DNA from: Tritrichomonas musculus
Lineage: Eukaryota; Parabasalia; Tritrichomonadida; Tritrichomonadidae
Assembly: GCA_039105265.1 (NCBI GenBank)
Contig: JAPFFF010000001.1
Span: 2,356,001-2,420,000, forward strand
Length of the DNA stretch: 64,000 nucleotides
Direction of reading: 5' to 3'
The translations under genes were made by a program, and so were the position numbers. A model generated the notes under the pieces. That model made no database searches. It was not told the DNA's origin and saw only the letters and a program-made list of their open reading frames with translations. This document shows, piece after piece, positions 49,101-55,297 of this stretch (within the stretch, counting starts at the first letter, position 1; every line of letters starts with the position of its first letter).

Positions 49101-51705
49101 CGATTAAACGAATATCTTGAAATGATCTATTCAATAAAGTTAATATTTTTTCTAAGTCATCTTTCGCATAATGATTATCTGCTTGTTTAACAATTGTTAG
49201 TTTTCCCAATTCTGCGTCCAATGTTTCATTTGTAGTTTGAATGTTATTCTCAAATTTTAAATAAAATTTTCCAATCACTTTTATCCAATTATCAATCATA
49301 TTTCGTGAATGTTCACTCATACATGCTTGTAATTCGTCAATCGTCTGTATTGTCTCCTCTGCAATTAACTTTTGAATTCCTGATATTTCGTTATCTAAAT
49401 TTGCCCAATTCGATATTTGAATCCATGGTAAACCATATGAGTTCTCCTCAAAAAAGGATAAACACTTTTGCTTATATTCTTCTAATAATTCATCCTTTTC
49501 TAAAAGCAAAGATTGTTTTTTTATTTCTTTAACCCTTTCTGGATTCTCTATTTCCATATTTGATTCTTGAACGATAGCCTCTAATTTTCTTTCTGGAATT
49601 TCTATTGAATCTTGGATTTCTTTTGCAAATGCCTCATCTTCTTCATTTTGCTTTTTTTCTCTTTTCATCATTTCTTCTTGATATTGATCATGGAAAATTG
49701 CGAATGTTTCAAATTGTTGTCCTGGATGATCTGTTAAAAATTTCTTGAATTCATCCTTTTTTCTCTGATATTCTTTTCGATACCACTTCATTGTCAAATT
49801 ATGTTTTTGTGTAAATTGTTGCTCATCTGTCAAATTTTGCGGACCTAATCCTTGAATTGCTTCATTTACTTCATGTTCTTTTGTTTCTTGTAATTGTGGG
49901 ATATTATTATAAAAGCCGAACCAAAATTTTTGTCTAGAATAACCATCCTTTTCTTTTATAAATATTAGATTAACATGCATTGCTACGATTTCTGCTTCGA
50001 TATATTTTTCCTTTTCTATCGGATTTGATTGATCCAATGTATCTTGTAAAAATTCATTAGCAGCATAATAATTCAAATCATATTCTTGACTTAACGAATC
50101 ACATAATATATCAGCATCTCCACTTGTCTCAATGCCTTTTGCATAGTTAAACATAACACAAAATCTCCAAAGTTCTTCATTTGACCATAACCTCTGTTTT
50201 TGGAATTCTTCGATTTTCAATTTTGCTTTTTCAGGAGATATTTCTTTATATTCATTTTGTAATTCATCTAGAATATGTTCATTTATTTGAGATGGATCTT
50301 GATTATTTTTATATCTTTCGTTGAATTTTGTATAATAAATTTGATCTACTTGGTCTACTGTTAATTGACCTTGTACGTTTGGATTTTTTACAGCATAAAT
50401 CTCTCTAATTAAATCATAAATTGCTCTTTTCTTTATTCTCTGAGCTTCTAAAATTCTTTGATAATTTTTAGATTTTTGAGTGTCGATTCTAAATGCAGTT
50501 ATTTGTGTATCAGTCAGCTTAGCGATTGCATTATATGTTGTTTCGATTCCTGGAACATATAATAATTTTAAACAATCATCTGTTCCGAGTGTGGGTAAGA
50601 TATTTGTAAGATCAATAAATGTATTAATTGCATTATCAGGTTCGAGATAACGAATGTTTTGCTCTCTCAATTTATAAAAAGTCCATGTGTAAACAATATA
50701 TGTATTTTTCCATCCAAGCGCTTCCAACTCAATAAATTTTTCTTCTAACAACTTCAATTTTGAAAATACGTCTTTTATGGTATTATTTGCTGCATCTTGA
50801 TAATAATCCCATACTCTTATGTCAAACAATTCTTTTGGACAAATAATTTGATTTCCTGCCGGACTTGTTCGAGTTATTTTTGATCTGAAGAAATTAACCG
50901 TTGCATTCAAATCTTGATTTTGAATTAAACCAGTCAAAATGTTGAAATTAATATTCAGAATATCATCCTTCATTGTTAAATAAAATTTGACCATTTCTTG
51001 ATGATAACTGATTCCGCGAAATGAAACAATATCTGTGAGTGGATCTCTAATCTCTAAAATTTTAACAAGATAATCAATTTCATATTTTCCATTAAATCGA
51101 TAAATGCGTTGACAAACACTCCACCAAAAAGCAGCTTCCAATTCTGTCCACCCAAGATATTCTCCACTACTTTGATAATTACTTTTCCATTCTTTTATTT
51201 CCTCATCATCTATTCCAAATACTTTAAAAAGTCTGTCCAATCTATATTTTCGAAAATTTTCCAAACTATCCAGTAGAGATTTCTTTTGGGTTCTACATAT
51301 TTGAAATTCTTTATCAATTTGTGCAATACCGAATCCAGGGCAATAAATATTTCTGACTTCACTGTTAATCGTAAAATCTAAAACTACTCGAGTGTATTCA
51401 ATCAAATCAATCCATTCATTCTCTATTTCCTTTGGATGTTTTTGATAATAATTAATTACTGTATTTAAATTCGGTGGTTCATTCGATACTTTACAACATG
51501 CATCATACAACCAATCAAATTCTTGTCTACTATCTTCATCAGGAAATATATAACCGCCATATTTACTTATCACACCACCCTTATTATTTAATAAATCTTG
51601 TTTTGCTTCTTGATATTTTGCAAGGAGTTGTTCATCTGTTAATTGTTCAGGTTGTTGATTTTGTTCAGGTTGTTGATTTTGTTCAGGTTGTTGATTTTCA
51701 GTCAT
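40132..51705 (-). CDS. Polinton giant protein, 3857 residues, helical repeat
   Basis: Not recognised. One frame fills 11.6 kb, a quarter of the element. The N-terminus has a QNQQPEQ repeat, then long charged helices. From residue about 2250 to 2900 a unit of about 80-95 residues recurs, each with a W/YxxY/F helix and a YxxxFGK-like turn. Examples are KWRRYWKDYDKRFEKKTTF (about 2695), VVTRYWNEYARTGNAF (about 2437), YNQYRSDEFQNALLTLN (about 2258) and KLRDLFEEYQRKYPES (about 2780). Residues about 3440-3500 are Pro/Thr-rich. The last 300 residues are Lys/Pro-rich and end in four EPVKPII units. No catalytic motif was seen. An internal scaffold, length-setting or tegument-like protein is possible; this is inference. 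Confidence 0.85.
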   Translation of the reverse strand: MTENQQPEQNQQPEQNQQPEQLTDEQLLAKYQEAKQDLLNNKGGVISKYGGYIFPDEDSRQEFDWLYDACCKVSNEPPNLNTVINYYQKHPKEIENEWIDLIEYTRVVLDFTINSEVRNIYCPGFGIAQIDKEFQICRTQKKSLLDSLENFRKYRLDRLFKVFGIDDEEIKEWKSNYQSSGEYLGWTELEAAFWWSVCQRIYRFNGKYEIDYLVKILEIRDPLTDIVSFRGISYHQEMVKFYLTMKDDILNINFNILTGLIQNQDLNATVNFFRSKITRTSPAGNQIICPKELFDIRVWDYYQDAANNTIKDVFSKLKLLEEKFIELEALGWKNTYIVYTWTFYKLREQNIRYLEPDNAINTFIDLTNILPTLGTDDCLKLLYVPGIETTYNAIAKLTDTQITAFRIDTQKSKNYQRILEAQRIKKRAIYDLIREIYAVKNPNVQGQLTVDQVDQIYYTKFNERYKNNQDPSQINEHILDELQNEYKEISPEKAKLKIEEFQKQRLWSNEELWRFCVMFNYAKGIETSGDADILCDSLSQEYDLNYYAANEFLQDTLDQSNPIEKEKYIEAEIVAMHVNLIFIKEKDGYSRQKFWFGFYNNIPQLQETKEHEVNEAIQGLGPQNLTDEQQFTQKHNLTMKWYRKEYQRKKDEFKKFLTDHPGQQFETFAIFHDQYQEEMMKREKKQNEEDEAFAKEIQDSIEIPERKLEAIVQESNMEIENPERVKEIKKQSLLLEKDELLEEYKQKCLSFFEENSYGLPWIQISNWANLDNEISGIQKLIAEETIQTIDELQACMSEHSRNMIDNWIKVIGKFYLKFENNIQTTNETLDAELGKLTIVKQADNHYAKDDLEKILTLLNRSFQDIRLIVNEEFDSLYRMTGNTTNLDAESYYQKKIIQKLNNDFITRGEVPTKIEVIEQLQKGSGSKIEEVEFPRYLGLYQSAVNEILKPFNLSKNKLTEFYSLFVKDGSCQALFKADREKQWENKLNETSEIVKNYRDRYEQSLSNRKNMIKDLIQIEQETSKYRPNSNYNQAVRKSELEAFYINGDQITKDLDEDLSRRLNLAIQENDIEQKENKKKKVLSMLESHGLQVDDDTLERYTAIYNDKEGKRAVEQDITNAKTTLTNKLKSDVQSKITENLIKINQIAEKVPGVSSVDENTILQNVTNKILSNPNQINTIIDEEEEKWKEKLEQALKQENDYMSAKIVEILRQSKRKFDQNDVIQIRSQFIKQNDIPTKEAQFEEWQRSWIASKQDIDKKMGEIITIIAQRANLEGQPFDQQKEENEIFIKDIESETEQSKALEKLQNRLNNEKSLLKSVQDKKKLENLKVQVQHAYGSEFTDNFWNGILVDQKIENKEEYIKELIKNKNTEKGKEDENLKNAINESFTTLFPDWDINQYRFDHLVQYLVLYTPNVETKADLLKYMNDHKEDFFRGGIVMKRWNKYSYNNKKIGFQSLIDYRYNLDEIFNMLKRYQAEIQIFEYSPIKIIELKNVSPPLKSDGQPDYNQIITNYQNIVQQYQNLERQKKNDQAFYQEFNERTKKIHDKEQKDDLFKEVVGHCNNSGDIQQYLNARTYYISMGHDMDKYFDRLEFEKVYKSYEGKENMNLKMDVIIGNTKAEDIPQINMLEQELHNLYPTRFTDKRFRDVKMTYFPQNGSAYKFYLESELAYDKYKKYHEKQSHFPTFMDYFQNQTNGDFSTHGQYFQDEVADIEETERVLSLNDNINNKIRELNEFLPNDDQYSIKRIAAAWRNKNVVQVGESLQNMINNQINGRDTNANLDQALMIWKQHFPEDLKSPSDWRMEWEGNYNAINAINKLGALYEFYYKTHPWEGVNLKKFVREKAKDSITEAQKILQDYYDKNYHNYSVTWDQSSVFHDYLEKYSKAFGRNYVEAWGHLYGKFNGDLNECIDFFESYEKVKKINEKFPKKGNKLYNDVIQYFNEYMKMTDPTVKSAYRKNWQEKYDSYKKTSKTWSTDSNYKKARELLAKIKPQYVSYITQPDLTWTNEEMYANYLIPIVSTYYKQLNNGKDYSMTGQEKDSTLFDQILAKVEEKEQDEETWGKSDVEATFESYKSTNQIDSTLTYKQLKDKYKTPEKARIAIEIDKYRKLIKNRFSIFDEDLPGDTRFTGYHETALDSEERLAWCRKFYSQITQNYAQSWNSPAFNEIWHKYRYYHNDDEQTSSIEKTAALYNFDYNKGKTDLNYKYHLDLYNDTFKKKYTVKTKKDKYISLTSDKAGELTDEQKEQVIDIIQTAVRGYNQYRSDEFQNALLTLNRHADREWTIHDIVLEYEDNYQGALFFCQCQTLKYKLIALLPDKVKEINEIPNSTDGKTKLEKMLREAEKDERSFFSVTFQDLLRHYNHITQEVHDVDSIRDKLGKNFKDCTNRMKIELIKYELETVYEYPKVKLNAINGDNWEQILDKLERLQNELNLKINKFGGDTVVTRYWNEYARTGNAFSDITELLKYKEYDIDEAKYEFLSKIWEKWSGQKDDLKGTTLKEKIKNLQILCDTYFDKYNRFRSDPVLIQLINDHSNKVTWETLINKFQTETNVEKAVFDARAYVANEMNRDQYAVMLRDLGETDNDYLKIEDPQQLFKYLEDKIQRYHENRTKWTTLDADRQIWNSNHKEDKLPEWQNAYKKWKGDWDNAYEALRANALSVWYKNEFGKDYVSDKTNKEKVITLTDLKNRYDSHYKGVGKWRRYWKDYDKRFEKKTTFEEIVNLFQDDVDAAEDYFLYHIMRSKYKNQFGKEFDDLKNPTREDIKDLEIEVKRLDKAKNKAANDQKLRDLFEEYQRKYPESDTAVVSTIRSMLNQHNMNVEETKYYLELKNIIKDFETKYNYVISDHDLMEGEYGSTKEAQIKKLKVEYQRFENEYDKLQNFPKIKEYLEIYNDDLGEGKSLLDLFNKEENDHNAYKTYYEILITVHNKKNPNKAKDINQKPQSYSRACDDLKLEVENILEAIRKFGGNKQWSKLTNAEKDEIVKEYKNTEYGHVRMAMKKDIENYNKKNDNEFNFEVERKKFEKKGKDLSLLNNYVKAALQYSYDENLDDLISEFNANIDDEKLKLDSEKLQTYTNAYEIVKYCKLTPLQKRYETAFGQKITLDQMMYYPYKIRDKVQWNIQNEKDLQFDIETAYHANLARIVHKESLEFQGIPRKEQETYEEYIDNLRYNPATQQHDKISEDELIGEYQIAFKSFEKEKTDTEKKIIENIDAINKNLEEGSKVTKDELKGLTYSAKDLDYVNAILDFKPLYENHFGKTKINVKDIVNKFAPDKKNIDWVYVLESIAFIPILDDHNALQKKKGTMKTEDVAFVHQSYIEPEIAKRTDKKVTVDDIRNAYIKYKEKVNTEKKEFFKNLLEEYHKHIDDSSETYEKLAELYPSLDDLERYLKLNRYIAKTNKYYRDLKTNYKKENTLLKYDDYKDKPLNNLEPSIILLQQKENEAKKQWDDEKAKDDKEKEHKKKVEEKLKDLNSYRRKINMTEIGFERFKNQDTDTALHEIQNMINEAQEKERQQNQNNGNTIGGALRNTGYTNPFNKPATTPTTNTTPTTTTTTPTTTNTDLTINDDSEKKEENVWAKRYEGGITSLIQQSSKGNVSIRQLLLEQQKKNKLNGKTSIMSQFNENLPPKPVVPYQTNSNINNLFSSKTTMTEEKETPIEKKPLVSPISEKPMTMTKIEPGKKINLLPTKVDEPEVIQTKSMTQILPRRGRKNAPLRFKVLAQKQKPIETKIEEKIDDDVEEVKPKKPTINTKAKGNKNLKKQKSERSKLLKKKKKEPKNKFDIDIEAKTKPKIIDEKSTIDKLDLSKTKPVKPIIEPVKPIIEPVKPIIEPVKPIITSETPSVISNNPQLMKFMNSKL

Positions 51706-51735
51706 TTTTCAATAAAAATAAACATAAAACAACAA
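51706..51735 (-). promoter_or_regulatory. Late-type promoter of the giant gene
   Basis: On the minus strand TGTTTATTTTTATTGAAAA leads straight to the ATG. Similar TTTTTATTTTTATT tracts 5-20 bases before the start recur at the virion-type genes (for instance before 34213 and 40094) without any AACGG box. Confidence 0.5.
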
Positions 51736-51754
51736 ATAATGAAAATTAAATGGT

Positions 51755-52165
51755 TTATTCATTTGAATCTTCTGGTTCCTTCAAATTTAGTGGGTCAACG
51801 AAGCAATCTCGTAACTCATCGACAAATTGATTCAATACTTGTGCTTTTGATTCCAATTGGACTTTCTTTTTTTCTTCTTCTTTTTTCAAATCGTCTAATT
51901 TATCTCGATTTTCATCAATTTTTAGCTCATTTTCAACCATCATTTCCCATATCGGATCGGACTTTGGATTTTTATCAATTTCATCATTTATATAGCCGTT
52001 TTCTTCGGTGAGCCTTCGATTTTCTGATTCCAGTCTTTCAATTGTTTTCATGTCGTCGTTTAATGAATCAGCTAATTCCAATAACCTTGTTGTATCATAA
52101 ATAAAGTTGCGTACTGTCTTTCTGAAAACCTTAAGACTTTGCTTATCTTGCTTCCTGCTGTACAT
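51755..52165 (-). CDS. Polinton right-end gene, coiled-coil protein
   Basis: Not recognised. The 136-residue protein (MYSRKQDKQSLKVFRKT) is a long coiled coil (MKTIERLESENRRLTEEN, ENRDKLDDLKKEEEKKK). It is the innermost of the two right-end genes and mirrors the gene at 6493. Its start follows CATCACATCACTTTTTTTC, the end-gene initiator. Confidence 0.7.
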   Translation of the reverse strand: MYSRKQDKQSLKVFRKTVRNFIYDTTRLLELADSLNDDMKTIERLESENRRLTEENGYINDEIDKNPKSDPIWEMMVENELKIDENRDKLDDLKKEEEKKKVQLESKAQVLNQFVDELRDCFVDPLNLKEPEDSNE

Positions 52166-52351
52166 GAAAAAAAGTGATGTGATGACCTAACGAGAAAAAA
52201 TAGATTTTTGGTAAACGGTCTCCACCCCCGAAAACTTAGAGGGCACCCCTACAACAACTCGGGCACCCCTGCAACACCTAGGGCACCCCCATGAGGGACC
52301 CAAATAAAAAATATGATTTTTCGTGCTCACCTCATCACCTCATTTTTACTT
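52166..52351. promoter_or_regulatory. Right subterminal divergent promoter with 20-bp tandem repeats
   Basis: It carries the same blocks as 6361-6492 in opposite order: GGTAAACGGTCTCCACC, then CATCACCTCATTTTTAC before the ATG at 52352. Inserted between them are three copies of GGGCACCCC at an exact 20-bp period (52241, 52261, 52281). Confidence 0.65.
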
Positions 52352-52843
52352 ATGTTCGCCATCTCCGAGTCCAACGTAGAGCCTACAGAGAACTACCCAA
52401 TAGAGAACCTATCAGATCTTATTGATAAACACCCAGAAGATTTAGATTTAAATGAAGATGACTATATGTACCAGAGCTTATGTAAAATTGTTACTCCACA
52501 AGATTCACCATTCAATATTGGCCCAAAGCAAGCATTTATCAGAAATTATTATCGTGAACTTCACAAATGCATAGAAATTAGACAAAAAATGTTTGAAACA
52601 ACCCTTGATATAGTCAAATGTAAATTCAATTTCGATGAAAATCTTTTTACGAGCATTTCTACCAGATTCTTTCAATTTTTCCCAAATACCACAATTGATT
52701 GGACCCTAATGGACCCTCAAAGAGGAATGAACCAATTTTTAGATTCATATGCAGAGCATTTATTTACTAGAATAGGATTTTACACAAGATGGATATACTA
52801 TCCAATTGAATGCCATGCAAACGATTGGAAAGAATGCCTTTAA
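52352..52843 (+). CDS. Polinton right-end gene, unknown 163-residue protein
   Basis: Not recognised. The start at 52352 (MFAISESNVEPTENYP) follows the initiator; 13 codons more are open upstream and match the same open stretch at the left end, because the promoter itself is duplicated. The protein is acidic and helical with aromatic clusters (FTSISTRFFQFFPNTT, TRIGFYTRWIYYPIE). Its last bases and stop lie in the right TIR. It mirrors the gene at 5884-6360 in place but not in sequence. Confidence 0.7.
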   Translation: MFAISESNVEPTENYPIENLSDLIDKHPEDLDLNEDDYMYQSLCKIVTPQDSPFNIGPKQAFIRNYYRELHKCIEIRQKMFETTLDIVKCKFNFDENLFTSISTRFFQFFPNTTIDWTLMDPQRGMNQFLDSYAEHLFTRIGFYTRWIYYPIECHANDWKECL

Positions 52844-53068
52844 GTAAACCACACAATTAACAACTTTTTCTATAGCTTTTTTGATGTTAACGATACGGGA
52901 CCTCCTTCCTAGCAGAGCGTTGAGAGGAATCCTGAGAGCAGCCCAGTGGAAGATCATTAATGGGAGTGGGGGATCATACCTGGCATAGCGGGGCTGGGGT
53001 CGCGGATGGGAAATATTTGACGCGGTTTTTGAACGAAGTGCAAAAATCGTGGCAAATATATAACTACT
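52839..53068 (-). repeat. Right terminal inverted repeat (230 bp)
   Basis: Reverse complement of 5606-5835 with no difference found by eye. It ends in ACTACT directly before AAATT. Confidence 0.95.
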
Positions 53069-53073
53069 AAATT
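53069..53073. repeat. Target-site duplication AAATT (right copy)
   Basis: Matches 5601-5605. Confidence 0.85.
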
Positions 53074-55297
53074 CATAGGCTACATCTTTCAATATGATAA
53101 ATATTTTTCCACTTTAATGAATTTAAAATGGCTCATAATAGTTTTATCTAAAAAATAAAAATCAAACTGTCAAATTTGATTTTAATAAGTTGGAAATTTT
53201 TTTTTCTATTCAATTTTTTCAATGCACATTCAATAAATTTCATAAACCTCATTCAAATAATACGATATTTTATATATTAACATATTATTTTATATTTTCA
53301 AGCAAATTGGCCCAAAGTTATCATTAGTTATCAATATGTATTAAAATAAAAACATATTAAAATTAATTTAAATAAATAATTTGATTAATTTACTTACCAT
53401 TTTTCAGATGTCATTATTTTTTATTCAATTAATTCAATTAAAAAATTTTCATTATTGAAAAAAATTCAATGTACGATTTTAAGGTGAATAAATTGCCTTT
53501 AAAAAATTAGCAAATGGTCAAAATTGACCTAATTTTTCACTTATAAATTAATAACAAAAGAAAAATAAAATTAATAGGAAAAGAATAACATCAAATACAA
53601 GGGTCGCAAAAAGTTTCGGACACCTCCCATAAGTTTTCTTAATGTATAACCAATAGATCAAAAAACAATTATTATATTTAGAAACAATATTATTTGATGT
53701 TTAATAATTATTATATTTAAAAACTTGTTTCAAACCTTGCCTTTTCTTTTTACATACTTTGATTTGCTCTGATGAAAAAGTTGTTATTTCATAGTAATAA
53801 AAAACTTCACAGTAGCGTATCAAAATATATTAATGTGAGGTTAAATTGAGAGTAGTATGAGGTTCTTAAAGGGATGGTACTAATATATTCAATTATAGAA
53901 TTTTATGATTATTTATTTGAAATATTTCAATAGTTATGCTCAAATTTGAATCAAGCGATTATTGAAAATACATTAGGACTAAATGCACAAGCCATTTCAT
54001 ATGCTGCATGGGCAACATCAGCATGAAATCACTCGATACCACATACAGAAACTGGAGGATGCAAATCATACATTGGTGATGTATATACTAAACTTTTTAA
54101 TCAAAAGATGGATGATTTGAGCTTAAATTTAGATTGTCTTAAAACAATTAAAGCTTATGAAAAAGCATATGACCTAAGATATGAACGATTTAAAAGAGTT
54201 AATTATATTGCAAAACTCGTCACACAGAAGACAACAATGTCACCGAGGTATAAAAGAACGTTATTTCAACTAGAACCATATGTTCCAAGTGAAATTTGGT
54301 TAACAAATTTTTCAAAATCGAACGGAATTACAATTAAGAGTCCTCAGAGTTTTCTTATCAATCCTTAGCCAACCTTTGTTATAATCAAAAAGAATTTTTA
54401 ACAGGGAATAATAATTTTTTGATTTATTTAACTTATAAAATAAATTTTATGTATATATACATGATTCTTTTTTATTTTACACTTTGATCAATTGATGGAT
54501 ACATAATTAAATTGAAAAGGATTTATAGCTCCAATTATTAAAAGATTTAGAATTAAGTTATACTAATGGAAGAATGGATGATTGAGAGTAATCAATCCCT
54601 TAGTTGTTATACTGTAGGATAGGACATTTATGGTGTCCTAGCTTATCATTATTTGAAACTTGAAGTTGAAATACAGAGTAGTGCTATCAGATGATGAGTT
54701 CAATACCATTGCTTATACAAAAAGGTATGGAAATCATTCATCTAACGAGTGAAACTTTTTCCATCAGAATTACATCAATAAAAATAACTTTTGTTCTAAA
54801 AATAAAATTAATATTTATATAGAATTTATTTAATGCTAATCTAAATATAATTATTCATATTATATATTGAAGATATTTACCAAAATATCAAACCAAAAAT
54901 AGGTATTCAAATTTTGTGCATTAATTTGTCCTGATACATTCAAATATTTTATCCATTAATTTACAATTATATTAATAATTAATAATTAATTTTATTATAT
55001 TTAATTAATTTTATATTTATATAACTTTTATTAATATTTATGAATATATTTTTATAATAAATTCACGCTTTTTCAGGTGTGATATCTAATTTTACAAATT
55101 CCACGTAGCACTTTTTGAGAGCTCGGCTCTCAAAAAGTGCGGAGCGGAATTTGTAAATCTCTGAATTGCTTTCACTTTTTGAGTTTTTCTCCCTCAAAAA
55201 GTGAACCATTCAAGAGATTTTTTTTTTTTAAATAATACAAAAAATTCAATTAACTTATTTAAAAAATTGAATGTTTAAAAAAAATATTTTATATAAT
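53074..55297. other. Right flank without a firm gene; possible decayed transposon
   Basis: At 53602-53632 the phrase GGGTCGCAAAAAGTTTCGG, followed by ACACCTCC, resembles the terminal repeats of Tc1/mariner-type elements. From about 53990 to 54368 the sequence is coding-like, including an 86-codon frame (54108-54368) reading MDDLSLNLDCLKTIKAYEK, but no transposase motif was recognised. Palindromes lie at 55091-55205. Confidence 0.45.
55091..55205. repeat. Two adjacent strong palindromes
   Basis: First, GCACTTTTTGAGAGC (55108-55122) pairs with GCTCTCAAAAAGTGC (55126-55140) around 3 bases. The whole is enclosed by TTTACAAATTCC and GGAATTTGTAAA (55091-55102, 55146-55157). Second, TTCACTTTTTGAG (55171-55183) pairs with CTCAAAAAGTGAA (55193-55205). 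It lies about 90 bp past the amylase stop. It may be a foldback element or a transcript-end structure. Confidence 0.7.

Larger units (their letters stand above)
5606..53068. mobile_element. Polinton/Maverick, 47.5 kb, looks young and whole or nearly so
   Basis: The element is bounded by 230-bp terminal inverted repeats with AG...CT ends and AAATT target duplications. It carries the Polinton core set: rve integrase, protein-primed DNA polymerase B, SF3 helicase, packaging ATPase, major capsid protein (two copies) and a minor capsid candidate. Around these are about 30 further genes. The TIRs read as identical by eye and nearly all frames are open, so insertion is recent; at most one or two breaks are suspected. 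Its length is two to three times that usual for the family. Early-type genes lie at 9-23 kb and virion-type genes at 23.5-52 kb, with different promoter types. Confidence 0.95.

Noticed and set aside
54108-54368. 86-codon frame in the right flank as a gene
   Set aside because: Isolated, no recognised domain and surrounded by broken coding-like sequence; treated as part of a remnant.
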